DNA of 64,000 nucleotides from an uncultured Candidatus Altimarinota bacterium (GCA_937944145.1 CALDZK010000004.1:203113-267112), one strand, 5' to 3'. Positions 1-11,773 are shown, counted from the first letter of the stretch. The notes: generated by a model from the letters alone, not told the origin. Translations and numbers: made by a program.

Positions 1-1697
1 AAACCAGAACTGACAGAGGTTGATTGTATTCCCGTAAATATACGTTCTCTATAATCCCAAAATTCTTCTAAATTTAGTACGGTAAGAGCTTTTCTAAAGT
101 CTATAAAGTTCCTTAGAGCTTCTTTGGATTCTGAGATGATATCTTGTTCTTCTGGAGTGATTTTAGATATTTCTTCTGAACTAAATCCTGCCTGTTGTAG
201 TTCATCTTTGGTTTCTTTATAACTCCATTCTTTTTGTATTTCTTGCTCTATATTAGTATTTTTTTCAGTGTCCTGGTTGTTGTTTTCAGTTTCTTGCTGA
301 AGTTTTTGTTCGGCTCTGTATTTTTTTGCGGATTTGGAGTTTTTTTGTAATGCCCTGAGTTTGGTAGTGTCTCGGAACACAGAATCTGTTTTGAGTTCAG
401 ATATTTTTATCCCGAGATTTTTCATCATCTTGAGAGTATGTCATCTGGTTTTAGGATCATTATAGTTATTTCCATACTCGTTTATGAATTTTATATATTC
501 GTTTTTTCCGAGTCTCGAGATTGCATTATGGATTCTTGTATCATTGAGTGTGTTTGCATGAATATTTTTTACCAGACTGTAACCATGTTTCTCTATAGCA
601 TAGGCTGATAGATCTGCATTATTATGGAGAGTTGTGAGCAGTCAAAAGTTTCAAATGTTTCCATCAATAATTACCTTTACTTGATAGTCTAATTCTTTTA
701 CATCAGCATATAGTATGTAAGAATTTACGATTTCTGCCTCTTTTTTTCAGAGCTTTCCACTTCCGTATTTTTCTATCTCTTTTACTATTTTAGAGACCTT
801 TGATTGTAGGGTTTTGATTTGTTTTTGTGCTGACTCTATAAGTTCTTTGGGAAAATACTTTTCTAAAAAAGCTCTATCTTCTATGTACTCTTGTGGGAGT
901 GTCTTGATAAGGTCTTTTGGCTGTATTTTTTTGTCTTGGATGATACTTTCTATTATATCTGGACTTCCTTCGATATTTTTAAATACTTTTCTCAGCATTG
1001 TATGGTACTCATTTTCTGGGAAGTTTTTCTCTTGAATTCCTGAAATGATGATTCCTATATTTTCCCTAGAAAAATTATCGTGATGCTCATTAGCGATAAC
1101 ATCTATAATAGTTTCATTGCTTTGGAGTCATTTTTGAAACTCGGAACTCAGGAGAGCCTGTAATATCTTTGGGGCTCCCATAAGAGCAACATCAATTTTT
1201 CTATAAGCTCAAATTATTTTTTGAGACTGACCAGATGATTCTAAATATGAAAGGTATTCAGAGGCTATTTTAGCGTCCATAGTGGCTATATCATGATCTG
1301 AGTATTTACTAAATTCTTTATTTTTTTCTCAGTTTTCACCCATATGTATATCCCTCAAGTCCTGTACTTCATCTTCAATAATTTTGACTTCACTTTCAGA
1401 CATACTCCCATCACTGAGAGTTTCACTATCTTCTCATGAAAGTTCTTTTCTAAACTCTTCTAGAGAAGAACCTGTTTCATGTCTGAGTTTTCTGAGTGAG
1501 GCTATAGTACTCAGGCGAACTTCTTCGTATTCTTTTTTGAGTTGTTCTTTTTGTATCCCTATACTTTCAGAACTACGAAAGATTCTTTTTGATTCTTCTA
1601 GAGCTTTTTGCGTCCTTTGTTTTATTTCGTCAGAACTCTGGGACTCTTTGACTTCTTTTGCAAGAAAATCCTGATTATGTCATGGAATAAGTGCCAT
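1..1697 (-). CDS. Large coiled-coil hypothetical protein, paralogue A (C-terminus beyond window)
   Basis: The frame is open from the ATG at 1697 to the window edge with no TAA or TAG once UGA is read as Gly, giving at least 565 residues. I do not recognise a family. The first ~90 residues are highly charged and heptad-like and align by eye with the N-terminus of the next gene upstream (EVKES, TQK.L, E.VRL motifs in the same order). A second shared block containing ITPEEQ lies near residue 510. I see no signal peptide or membrane segment. A TAG in the same frame at 1704-1706 lies just upstream of the start. Confident it is a gene; function unknown. Confidence 0.8.
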
Positions 1698-1766
1698 GGA
1701 GACCTAGAAAAATATATATAGTATAAAAATACCATATTTTTCAGATTTTCACAAATTATGATATTT

Positions 1767-4658
1767 TTATACACTGAGGGCTTGTTTTATGATACTTGTT
1801 TGAAATATAGTACCACCTATGATTGATTTTTCTCTGAGTAGTGCTGTAAACTTGTCCTCTCCGAGACTATTAAATGTTTTATCTTGTGAATTGAGATTTC
1901 AGGATTCGCTAAAATTACGTAATTCAGAAGTAAGAAGTTCTTGGGATGGAGAATCAGTGCTCAGCACTACTTCGTCTTGTAATCCATTTATTATTTTTGC
2001 GACATTATTTCCAAATTTTAGGAGTTCTTCTTCCCTGAGAGAATCATCATATATATTTATATTCATATCATTCATCGCGATACATAGCTCTTGTCTGTAT
2101 TCCCACACTCCTAACATATTTAACTCCTTACAAAAATCATATCATTTTATAATATTTTTTCATACTTCAGGATTTTTTTCTATGAGCTCCTGCTCTTCGG
2201 GGGTGATAGATATATATTCTCATGTGGGGGAGAGAATCGCAGGAGATTCGTTATATATCGTTATTTCTGTTTGCTCTCCAGAGTACTTACTAAGAATTTC
2301 TTCTCAGGAGTTGTTTTTCTTTTGTTCTAGGCTTTTGGGAGCAAGAGGCACTTGCTCTTCCCAGTTTTCGCCATAGTTTTCTACCATAGCCGTTTCATAG
2401 CTCGCGCGTGCTGCGATGATCTGCTTATCCCAGTTCGGGGATTCATATTTTTTATTGTTTTTTTGTATTTCCTTTTCAGCTAATGTAGTGAGACTGTCCC
2501 AGTCTTTGTTTTTTATGAGTTTTTTTCGTGTGTCTGACTGATCTTGTATATCTTGTATTTTTGTCTCAAACTTTTTCTGTATTTCTATTCATATATCTGT
2601 TTTTTGAAAATCTTTTATACTTTGAGATACATTTCAAAATCATTCAGAGAATTCTTCTTTTTCCTGAGGCATCTCTTGTTCAAAAGGAAACGCTTGAGAC
2701 TCTTCTGACTTATACTTACTTATTCCTTCGGCATATAGTTTAGAAATTTCTGCTAGCGCTATAGAGTCTTTTTCTACAACTACAAGATGTGACTCATCTG
2801 ACTGTATATCATCTGAGATCTTTTGGAGTCTTTGTTCTTCACTAGATAACAGATTTTCAAGAGTTTTTTTGTCTATTCCATATTTTTCTAGTTCCTCTTC
2901 TATACCTTTTAATTGTAAAAAGTCTGACTCACGCATAGAACCTTGCATGATAGATGTTCTTTGACGTTGGAGTTCTTCTATATGTTTTTTAGTACTTTCG
3001 AGCTTTATAGAACCTATTTTTACTTCTTTAGTAACCGTATCAAAAATGGCTCTAGACTTCGAAAGAGAAGACTCTAACTGGAGACCTTTTATGCTGTTTA
3101 CAGAATCAAGGAGAGATAGAGCTTGTTTATTATTGATGAGGATTGCCTTCTCAGGATGAGTGTGATTAAAATGAGTGATCATTCTTTTGAGTTTATCACC
3201 GAGTTCTTCTACTGATATTCCTTGGTTTGTTTTTGCATCTATAAAAGTATGAATTTCTTCTTGTATATGTGGAGCATCTTTGAAAATAGGTTGGATATTT
3301 TTTATTATTTCTTTTTTGAGTTGTTGAGTTTTTTCTTGAAATATCCTACGTCTTTCTTGGAGTATAGTGTTTTTTAACTCAGGGTTTTTAAGATGAGTTA
3401 TGTTTGTATCTTCACTAGAAGATAGTATATTTTCCCTGATTTTTGTGATATGGAGTATAGATCATGCAGTTGGAATATCTTTTCACACTCTTTCTCCCAT
3501 ATCTGGTCTTGAGCGAGATACTTCTTTATATGACATCATATATGAGTCGAGATCTTCGATTTTGTATCCTCCTCTTCCAGCTTGTAAAAGCCTTCAAAAT
3601 AAACTAGTCATTGATTCACTAAAACAATCGTAGAATTTATTATTTTTAAAAATACCTACATCTACAAGTTTGTCTTTTGCGTCTTTTACATAGGAGTCGT
3701 TTGATGTCGATAGGAGGGTACTAATATCCTCTACCCTGTTTCCAAGAATCTTTGATATATTTATTTTAAATCCAAGTTTATCATTATCATTGACATCATA
3801 AACACTATTTATAAAACTTGCCAGAGATTTTGGATCTATTGTTTCTCCATTTTTTACGCTATTTTCAAAGTCATTTTTCTTTACAGTATAGTTTCCTCAT
3901 TTTTCTTTGTTATATCCTAGCAAGATACCACTTTCTCGTGAGAATCCTTTTTTGCTAGTTCCAGTTCCATAAATAGTATCTATAAGTCCTTCTTGGTAGG
4001 TATTATACTGTCCTTGACTTGAAACTTGGGAAAGTTTCATATCATCGTCTATCGAGTCTGAAAACCAGGATCCTATTTGATTGACTGTGTTTCCTGCACT
4101 TTCTAACCAACTGTCTTCACTCGTTCCAACTTCTGTGACGAGATGAGTGCTTATATCGATATCTTTGAAAGTAGTATAATTTTCTTGTGTGAGTGAGAGC
4201 ATTTTTTTTGCTTGAGAGGGTGATAATTCTCAGAGTTTTATACCACTCTCTTTTCAGTATACTTCCTCTAGAGTTTTCTTTGTTTCCTGTTTTTGAGCAC
4301 GATGTATGTTTTTTACGTCTTGAAATTCCTGATCTATGACATCGAGCTCTTCATTTGTTATCTCTCCTTCCCTGAGGTCTATAGGTTGGGCATCTAGTCA
4401 TGCACGTAAGTCTTTACGTAGATCTCCTAAAAGTGAACTCGTAGAAAACCTCTCTTCTTTGAGTGACCCAAAAGTTGCCAGACGAACATCTTCACACTCT
4501 TTTCTTATGGTATTTGCCTTGTCTTTATATCCTTTTTGCTCCATCATAGAACATATCTTTTCAGTTTCTTGAAGGATTTTTTGGGTTTTATTTCTGTTTT
4601 CTTCGCTCGTTGAAGCTGATTCTTTCACTTCTCGTTGGATGTAGGAATTTTCATTCAT
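1767..4658 (-). CDS. Large coiled-coil hypothetical protein, paralogue B
   Basis: A 963-residue protein running from ATG 4658 to TAA 1767-1769, interrupted by several in-frame UGA (Gly) codons, for example at 4398, 3897, 2640 and 1899. It is rich in Glu, Lys, Gln and Ser, with long predicted helical stretches and no obvious membrane segment. The N-terminus and an ITPEEQ block near residue 814 match paralogue A, which follows 70 bases downstream on the same strand, so the pair looks like an old tandem duplication. No family recognised; a structural or surface role is only a guess from its size and composition. Confidence 0.82.
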
Positions 4659-4856
4659 TTCCAGACTTCGTTACTTGCAAAATAGAATATCTATTATTAA
4701 AATAACATATTTTCAAGATTTAGACGAGAATTATTTATTTACAAATATGCTTTTTATTTTATATTAAAAAACAATAGATTCTTGAATTACAGAAAATATC
4801 TTTATAATAAGTTTCCAGAAATCTTAAAAAATTTTAAGAATTAATTACAATAACAT

Positions 4857-6767
4857 ATGAAACTCACAAGTGCTGAGATCAGACAAAAATACCTGAAATT
4901 TTTTGAATCAAAGTGACATGCTATTGTCCCTTCGGCATCACTTATCCCAGAAAACGATCCAACAACTCTTTTTACTGGATCAGGAATGCAACCAATGGTG
5001 CCATACTTGCTCGGAGAAAAACACCCTCTGGGGACACGCATCGTCGATAGCCAGAAGGCTTTTCGTGCTGCAGATATAGAAGATATAGGAGACAATAGAC
5101 ATACGACATTTTTTGAAATGCTTGGAAACTGGTCACTGGGAGATTATTTCAAATGAGAACAGATCAATTGGATCTGGGATTTTTATGTCAATGAACTCGG
5201 TCTCAATCCTCAAAAGATTTATATATCCGTCTATAGAGGAAATGAAAAGTTTGGTATTCCTCGTGATGATGAGGCTGTTTCTATGTGGAAAGAAAAATTC
5301 TCATGAGTTGGAATAGAGGCTCAAGCAGTCGATATAGCAGAAGAGAAATGAATGCAGGGAGGAAGGATATTTTACTACAATGAAAAAGAAAACTGGTGGA
5401 GTAGAGCAGGAGTGCCAGAAAATATGCCAGTTTGAGAGCCATGAGGTCCAGATAGTGAGATGTTTTGGGATTTTTGAGAAGAGCTGTGACTGCACGCAGC
5501 ATCTGAATACTCAGATCAACCCTGTCATCCAGCATGCGACTGTGGGAGGTTTCTCGAGTTTGCCAACAATGTATTTATGCAATATAAAAAAACAGAGGAT
5601 GGATTTGAAGAACTCGAAAATAAAAACATAGATTTTGGTGGAGGACTCGAGAGGATCGCTGTAGCACTGACTGATACACCAGATGTATTCACGGGAGATT
5701 TATTTGATAGTGTGAGATCAAAAATAGAAGAATTCTCAGGAAAAACATATGGGGCAGATGAGAAAGAAACCAAAGCATTTCGTGTCATCATGGATCACTT
5801 GAGAGTAGTAGTATTTCTCATCGCTGATGGAGCCAGTCCATCCAATAAAGACCAAGGGTATTTTACTAGAAGAATGCTCAGAAGAGCTATCAGGTACGCA
5901 AGAGATCTGGGGATAGAGTCTGGTCTATCGGTGGAGGCTGCAAAGGGAGCCATAGAAGAATACAAAGATCAGTATCCAGAACTAGAAGAAAAAAGAGATA
6001 TTATTCTCTCAGAAATTGAAGCTGAGGAAAAACAGTTTCTGACGACGCTTGAAAAATGACTTAAGGAATTTGAAAAACTCCTCAAGGGATTTAAAATAGC
6101 ATTTGAAAGAACAGGGAAAAAAGTAGAAACTATTGCTGGAGCAAAAGCATTTAAACTCTATGATACTTATTGATTTCCTATAGAACTTACAGAAGACTTA
6201 GCTACTGAACATGGACTGAGTGTGGATAGGCAGTGATTTGAAAAAGCATTTGAAGATCACAAGGCCCTCTCAAGAAAAGGAGCAGAGCAAAAATTCAAAT
6301 GAGGTCTTGCAGATGACTCTGTTGCTACTACAGAGCTTCATACAGCGACTCATTTACTTCTTGCTGGACTTAGAAAAGTCCTCTGAGATCATGTATTTCA
6401 AAAAGGATCAAATATCACAGCAGAACGTCTTCGTTTTGATTTTTCTCATGACGTCAAAGTCACTCGTGAAGAGCTCGATGAGGTAGAGGCGTTCGTTAAT
6501 CATGCCATACAAACAAATATGAAGGTCAGTATAGAAGAGATGGCTAAACAAGCTGCTATGGACGCTGGAGTAGTCGGAAGTTTTTGGGAAAAATACCCAG
6601 ACATAGTAAAAGTTTATACTATGAAGAGTGAGGAAGAAGTATTTTCCATCGAACTCTGTGGAGGCCCACACGTAGAACAGTCCGAGTGAATGGGAAAGTT
6701 CAAGATAAAAAAAGAAGAGGCTAGTAGTCGCTGAGTCAGGAGAATAAAAGCCGTGCTACAAAAGTAG
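4857..6767 (+). CDS. alaS: Alanyl-tRNA synthetase, C-terminally short
   Basis: Charges tRNA-Ala with alanine. The 636-residue protein opens with the class II catalytic domain ([34 protein letters not shown], then FGGGLERIA). The editing domain has HTATHLL and the zinc-binding CGGPH. I count fifteen in-frame UGA codons, all at likely glycines. The protein ends right after the GVRR..AVL segment that closes the editing domain, so the C-Ala/DHHA1 region present in ~870-residue AlaRS is missing. The start is fixed by the [13 protein letters not shown] opening. It faces paralogue B divergently across ~200 AT-rich bases. Confidence 0.97.
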
Positions 6768-6775
6768 TTTTGGAG

Positions 6776-6898
6776 CTAGGAGTTTTCTGCGAGTATGTCA
6801 GATCAGAGTATTTCTGAAACAGCATTCCAGAAACTTGCTTCGGTTCCGATAATATCTTGTTTTACATCTGGGATGCAGTAAGGATCTAGTTTTTCCAT
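6776..6898 (-). CDS. Small hypothetical protein (40 aa)
   Basis: A 40-residue frame from ATG 6898 to TAG 6776, with one internal UGA (Gly). It begins MEKLDPYCIP and is mildly acidic. It sits alone between alaS and yvcK, convergent with alaS and only 8 bases past its stop. No family recognised. The compact fit between the two neighbours argues for a gene, but the length alone proves little. Confidence 0.4.
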
Positions 6899-6972
6899 GT
6901 GTTATAAGTGGTTACATGATATAATATACAAATATATTGTAACACATAAAAATAATATTTGTCAAATAAATA

Positions 6973-7977
6973 ATGATTAATAAAAAAAATATCACAGTAA
7001 TCTGAGGATGATCAGGAACTTTTAATGTTCTCTATGGTCTTAAAACTCTCAAAATGAGAGAAGATTTACATCTCTCAGCAATTATTGCAATGACTGATAG
7101 TGGAGGAACTACGGGACGTATTCGTGACGAATATGGAACACTTCCTCCAGGAGATATTCGTCGTGGTATAGCAGCACTTGCAAAGGATACGGGAATGGTT
7201 AGAAGTCTTTTTGAGTACAAGTTTGATGAAGAGGGAGTTATTGGAGGAAATAAAATAGGAAATATCCTCCTCACGGCACTCGGGGATATAAAGTGAAGTT
7301 TTGAAGCAGGTCTGGATGCGGCATGTAAGATGTTTGAGGTTCAGGGAAAAGTTATTCCCGTAACTCTCGAGGATGTGCACCTAGGAGTACGTATGGAGGA
7401 TGGAGCAGAAGTTATCGGAGAAAAAAACATAGACGTCAGTGCTACCAACCCTGGAGAAAAAACACACAATGCAAACCAAAATGTATCAGAAGCGTTTCTT
7501 GTTGGAGGAGAGGGAAACCTCAACCCTAGAGCAAAAAAAGCAATCCTAGAATCAGACTATATTATTCTCGGGCCTGGAGATTTTTATACCTCTATTATAC
7601 CAAATCTTCTTTCAAAATGAATGAAGGAAGCTCTGAGTAAAACAGATGCAAAAATCATTTATGTGTGCAACATCATGGCAGATAGAGGGGAGACAACGAC
7701 CTATGAACTGACGGATTTCATAGACAATATCGAAAAATACGCAGGGGAAGTGATAGACTACGTAATCGTTAACTCTGGTCATATAGGTGACGAAGCTGTA
7801 GAAAAGTATAAAACAGAGGAATGAAAAAAACCCGTAAAACTTAAGCCAGAAACAGATTTTTCTGCTAAAAAATACACGGTACTTGAGAGGGATCTCGTAA
7901 ATCACAGTGATCTCGTTCGCCATGCTCCGACCAAGATGGCAGGGGTGATAGAGGAATTTATAGAGGATAGGATATAA
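6973..7977 (+). CDS. yvcK: YvcK/CofD-like protein (gluconeogenesis factor family)
   Basis: A 334-residue protein of the YvcK/CofD family, cytosolic UDP-sugar-binding proteins that link carbon metabolism to cell-wall synthesis and cell shape. Visible motifs: the N-terminal GGGSGT (two of its glycines are UGA), TDSGGTTGRIRDEYG, LPPGDIRRG, GNILLTAL, the LGPGDFYTSI loop and the C-terminal ADRGET block. Family length is 310-340, so it is full length. The ATG at 6973 puts the Gly-rich loop ten residues in, as usual. It stands alone after an AT-rich gap and is convergent with the deformylase-like gene, 3 bases away. Confidence 0.93.
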
Positions 7978-7980
7978 ACT

Positions 7981-8718
7981 TTATTCAAATTCAACAGTAC
8001 AAATTACTTTTTTGTCTCAGTCTTTTGTTGGTACTACGAGGTTATCAAAATCTATAGGGTTTTTATTATCGTGTCCTTTGAGTCTCCCAAGAAAATCAAA
8101 ACGAGTTTCTCAGTCTATAGATTTCTCTCTTGGAATCTCTGGGTCATCTGTACTCATTAGCACATATTCTCCGTTTGCGAGTTCTCTTATCACTAAATCT
8201 CCATCATGGTTATCGGTCATAAGGACTCCTTGGGTATGTTCTAATTCATGATGGAGAGCGTGTGCTTGTACTCAGGTGTAAGTTTGTTTTATAGGTTCTC
8301 ACTCAATACTGAGTCCTTCAAATGTAATATTATCAGGTCTGTATTTTTCTACCCACATTCCTACAATGTCACCATCTCAAGAATTTCCTTGATACAGATT
8401 TATACCAGCGCACCCATCAATTCTTAAAAACTCTCAATGACTAGAGATGATTTTAGGATTTATAATAACAGTTGGGGTTTCGGAGATGCGTTTGAAGTTA
8501 TCATCAGCTACTATCCCTAGTATGATGCTTGGATAGATATCGAGTCACGCAAAGTTCTGGGGAGAGAACCCCAGGTATTGCTCTTTTATACACTCATCAG
8601 TCAGAGTCTTGATGAGTTTTTGGATTTCAGATGTACGTATATCGTCTTGGCCTAAATCAGAGGAAACCGTTCTGAGGACATTGGGATCTCGAAATATGCT
8701 ACTTATATATGGTTTCAT
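7981..8718 (-). CDS. Divergent peptide deformylase-like protein
   Basis: A 245-residue protein with the three deformylase motifs in order but altered: GFSPQNFAG near residue 49 (usual GLAAPQ), DGCAG near residue 102 (usual EGCLS, whose Cys binds the metal), and HHELEHTQG near residue 152 (HEXXH; usual HEIDHLQG). It has an extra ~70 C-terminal residues compared with typical 150-180-residue deformylases. Likely role: removal of N-formyl from new proteins, though the changed motif 2 leaves other substrates possible. It is the last gene of a recR-small gene-this gene cluster, starting 3 bases after the upstream stop. Confidence 0.75.
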
Positions 8719-8721
8719 AGT

Positions 8722-8904
8722 TTAAAATACATCATCTAATTTTTCTTCGAGTTTTTCTACTTCTTTTTGTCTTTCTCGTTTTTCTTTTTCCGTAAAATTC
8801 TCAGCTAGTTTCTGAGCTTTTTGGTAGTTTTCCTGCATTTTTTTGAGTTGTTTTTTTGTAACTCTGGCAGTTCACCTAGATGGAGGAGAAAATTCAGATG
8901 GCAT
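8722..8904 (-). CDS. Small charged hypothetical protein (60 aa)
   Basis: A 60-residue frame from ATG 8904 to TAA 8722, nested tightly between recR (15-base gap) and the deformylase-like gene (3-base gap). After residue 15 it is a single Lys/Glu-rich helix (KKQLKKMQENY, EKEKRERQKEVEKLEEKL). No family recognised. Position suggests translational coupling. In many bacteria a small DNA-binding YbaB protein accompanies RecR, but this sequence is too short and dissimilar to claim that. Confidence 0.65.
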
Positions 8905-8919
8905 AATAACGGTCTTATA

Positions 8920-9528
8920 TTATATTTCCCTACGCTCTCGAATAGCACTTACAAGAGAGAGATTATCAGCGTACTCTATATACCCAGAGCTGATTCCACG
9001 ACTCAGTCTCGTTATAGTAACTTTATATTTTATTTTTCTTTTTTCTATTTCTTCTGTGAGAAAAGAAGTTGTTGCTTCTCATTCTATGTTGGGATTGGTA
9101 GCGATGATGAGTTCGAGTTTGTTTTCGGAATTGTCTATTCTCTCAAAGAGTTTTGAGAAGTTCAGATCACCAACAAACACCCCATTTATAGGAGATATTG
9201 CTCCACCGAGTATATGGTATACTCCGTTGTATCCTCCTGATTGCTCTATAGTGAGCATATCTAGGTATTCTTCGACGATACAGAGAGTACTCGTATCTCT
9301 GGTCCTGTCACTACATATACTACACTCTTGTTTTCCTGCGTCTGTGATAGCTCCACAGGTATCACAGATACTCGTATTTTCTTTGATATCTGCGATATTT
9401 TGACGAAAGTCTTTGAGATAATTCTCATTTGCAGATAAGAGAAAAAAAGCGAGCTTGGTAGCACGGTTTTCTCCGATTCATGGCAGGAGTGCGATATTTT
9501 GGATAAGACGTTTGAGGGCTTCTGGCAC
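8920..9528 (-). CDS. recR: Recombination mediator protein RecR
   Basis: A 202-residue RecR, which helps load RecA at gaps and stalled forks. Order of parts: helix-hairpin-helix with LPGIGENRA, four-cysteine zinc finger (CDTCG ... CSIC), and a Toprim domain beginning CIVEEYLDM with GGAISPINGV, then the TRLSRGISSG segment and a C-terminal AIRERRE. The start is GTG at 9528; no ATG is available in frame upstream, and the GTG gives the usual PEALKRLI opening. First gene of a three-gene cluster, divergent from the methyltransferase gene across ~110 bases. Confidence 0.95.
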
Positions 9529-9640
9529 TATAATAATTCTTAGTTTGTACTTTCTGGTTCTTAGTATCAGATTGTAGAAGAAAAAAGATAATTTGCAAAA
9601 AATATCTTTTTAGATATAAATTTAAGGATGAATTAATAAA

Positions 9641-10330
9641 ATGTCAATAATGTTTTGAGAGCAACATAAGAACTGATGGAGAAAATTTGAGTCTGTGCCT
9701 GAAAGGGATTTAGTACAGCAAGAGATTTATAAGGTTTTGTTACCACATATTTATAGCTTCCAGAATCGAGTATGAAAATGTTTAGATGTATGATGTTGAG
9801 CTTGATTGTTTACAGCCGAGATTGCTAATATATTACGTGATTTTGAAGTATACTGAATTGATAAGCTATATCCTTTCGACGATCAAATAGGACAGCAGTA
9901 TATTTCATACAAACAATGAAATATAGATCAATGACTACCTTATGTTGATAGAGAATTCTCTTTATGTATATCTAAGTTTGTATTGATGTATCTTCAAGAT
10001 TTACAACATCATTTTAAGGAAGTTTCCAGAGTTTTATCGGATGAATGAGAATATATCTTAGTTACTTTCAATCCTGAATATACGTTACAAAAGCAGATAC
10101 AACTTCACAAAAATAATGTAACTTATGGAGATGTCGTAGAACATGAAATATTAGGAGCAGGCTTGAAGGTTAAGATTATATTACATTCTCCTGATGACTA
10201 TATAGATGCAATAGAAAGAGCTTGAATGACCCTCGTAGAAGAGGAAAAAATTATGTCTCCTAATCCAAGATTTGATTTTGCAGCACGATTTCCGTTTGCT
10301 AGTATTATGAGACTTCGCAAACAAGATTAG
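9641..10330 (+). CDS. Class I SAM-dependent methyltransferase
   Basis: A 229-residue protein with the Rossmann methyltransferase signature: motif I CLDVGCGAGLFTAEI at residues ~47-61 (two of the glycines are UGA), an acidic loop YGIDKLYP, and motif IV/post-IV around FVLMYLQDLQHHFKEVSRVL. This is the Methyltransf_11 pattern; the substrate cannot be read from sequence. Gene order with the following two small genes and the same AT-rich codon usage suggests one transcript. Confidence 0.85.
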
Positions 10331-10395
10331 TATATATTTGCAATAACAATGAAATTATATACTATATGATTAACTATTTACATAATTATTATTTT

Positions 10396-10746
10396 ATGAA
10401 TAAAGTAGAAAGTAACTTTTCTGGGTTACAAATTCCTTCTTGAGGTATTTATAAAGTGAATATGGTGAGAAGTATCGAGAACATACATTGAAAGACTGTG
10501 CTTTTCTCAGGTACTGAAACAGTAGAGGTTTCCCGTGTATCAGATACAGAGGTAGATTTCAAGACTATTACATGAGTTAATTCATGAAATACATTTCAAC
10601 TTTCTATAGAGGATTTTTCAAGATTTTTTGAGCAGATCGAATGACCAAAAGAAGAAGATATGAATCCATGGTCAGATATGACTAATAATACGAGATTTAG
10701 TGCTGCAGAAGTCCTACAAATGCAGAGAGATTCTAAAAATTGGTAG
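10396..10746 (+). CDS. Hypothetical protein (116 aa)
   Basis: Frame from ATG 10396 to TAG 10744-10746 with six in-frame UGA codons. The protein is soluble, with a beta-rich first half (NMVRSIENIHGKTVLFSG, VEVSRVSDTEVDFKTITG) and a helical tail (FSAAEVLQMQRDSKNW). No family recognised. Its stop is 2 bases before the start of the next gene, so the two are probably translated together and may act as a pair, perhaps a partner or immunity protein for the ADP-ribosyltransferase-like neighbour; that link is only inference. Confidence 0.7.
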
Positions 10747-10748
10747 TT

Positions 10749-11411
10749 ATGTCTTTTTTTGAGTTAGATCGTTTCTTGTCTCAGGATGTCAATGAGTTAA
10801 GTGAGAAGGTGTCTCATTATTATACACCAACAAGTTTTTGATCTGTGCTATCTGAGATAAGATCTCAATGAGGAAGGATATTAGAGATTCCTCAGGGTAT
10901 TACTCCGTATTATTTTGGTGGGAATCAAGAACCTATGGATGTCTCTGAGTCCATTGAACGTGTTTCTGGTTTTACTCATATAATCTTATATCACGGTACG
11001 AGTTCTGTTCATAAAACTAGAATTGAAACAGAAGGGATTTTACCAAGGGATGTTACTGGAGAAGAGCATTTTGATTATTCGAAAAAGGAAATAGACTTTC
11101 CAGACTCTGTCTACTTCTGACAATTAAAATTTTTTGGGAATATATTTGATAATGTCTGTAATCATGCGATACAGACAAGTACAAGAAAATGATGACATCC
11201 TCTTATTGTACGAGGAATTTTAGATATTAACTCTTTGAGATCTGATGAGGATTTATCCAAGATAGAATCCCAAAATGGTTTAGAAAGTCTTTTGAAGGGA
11301 GGGGTTGCTCGAATAGTCGGAAAGTACGATGGACCAATGGAGTTTTTTGGATTCCCTTGAGTTACACAGGAAACTGACATACATGTGAAGTCTTTTGGTG
11401 GGAGGTTTTAG
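10749..11411 (+). CDS. Putative ADP-ribosyltransferase-like protein
   Basis: A 220-residue protein. The centre carries ILYHGTSSVHKTRIETEGILPR near residue 80-100, followed by DSVYFGQL, a layout seen in ART-fold enzymes (an H-G-T motif followed by an IxxxGI helix and a VYF strand) such as Tpt1/KptA and several toxin-like transferases. A third acidic motif could not be identified with confidence. If right, it would move ADP-ribose from NAD onto a protein or nucleic acid. It overlaps almost end to start with the upstream 116-residue gene and its stop overlaps the stop of the convergent ftsL-like gene. Fold assignment is tentative. Confidence 0.6.
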
Positions 11412-11773
11412 TTGTTATACACATACTGTACTCCTTCTCGTATCACGAGAAAATCAGGATCATCTATATCTACCATATTTTCTACGTCTCCACTCTCGAG
11501 GATGGTATCGAGACTCTGGAGTTCTGCTATTTTGACGTTGAGTTTTTCAAGTTCTACTTGGAGCTCTCTTTTGTCTTTTTCGAGTTCTCTGATATTGAAT
11601 CATTTTGTTGCATTGACGTTGAGTATCCATACATAGTACAGTAGGAGGCTCGAGATAATACATACTATAAATATATAGGTCGAGGTAAAACCAAGTTGTA
11701 CTTTTTCTTTCTCTTTTTTTCTTTTCGAAAAAAAGAAGCTTTGTGGTTGTTTGAGGTGTACTTTTGGGTTCAC
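11408..11773 (-). CDS. FtsL/DivIC-type septum protein
   Basis: A 121-residue bitopic protein: a basic N-terminus (KRKKEKEK), one membrane helix at residues ~34-53 (STYIFIVCIISSLLLYYVW), then a coiled coil rich in Glu/Lys/Leu (ELEKDKRELQVELEKLNVK). This is the layout of FtsL/DivIC divisome proteins, and it lies just downstream of rsmH, the usual place for ftsL. The start is GTG 11773; a TAA lies in frame upstream and no ATG is available. Its TAA overlaps the stop of the convergent gene. Sequence alone cannot separate FtsL from DivIC. Confidence 0.72.

Noticed and set aside
4857..6767. alaS (and many others) as pseudogenes with multiple nonsense codons
   Set aside because: All interruptions are UGA at glycine positions, and the flanking sequence is fully conserved; the reassigned code explains them.
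8821..9403. Plus-strand open frames over recR
   Set aside because: They are antisense to recR, whose zinc finger and Toprim motifs are clear.
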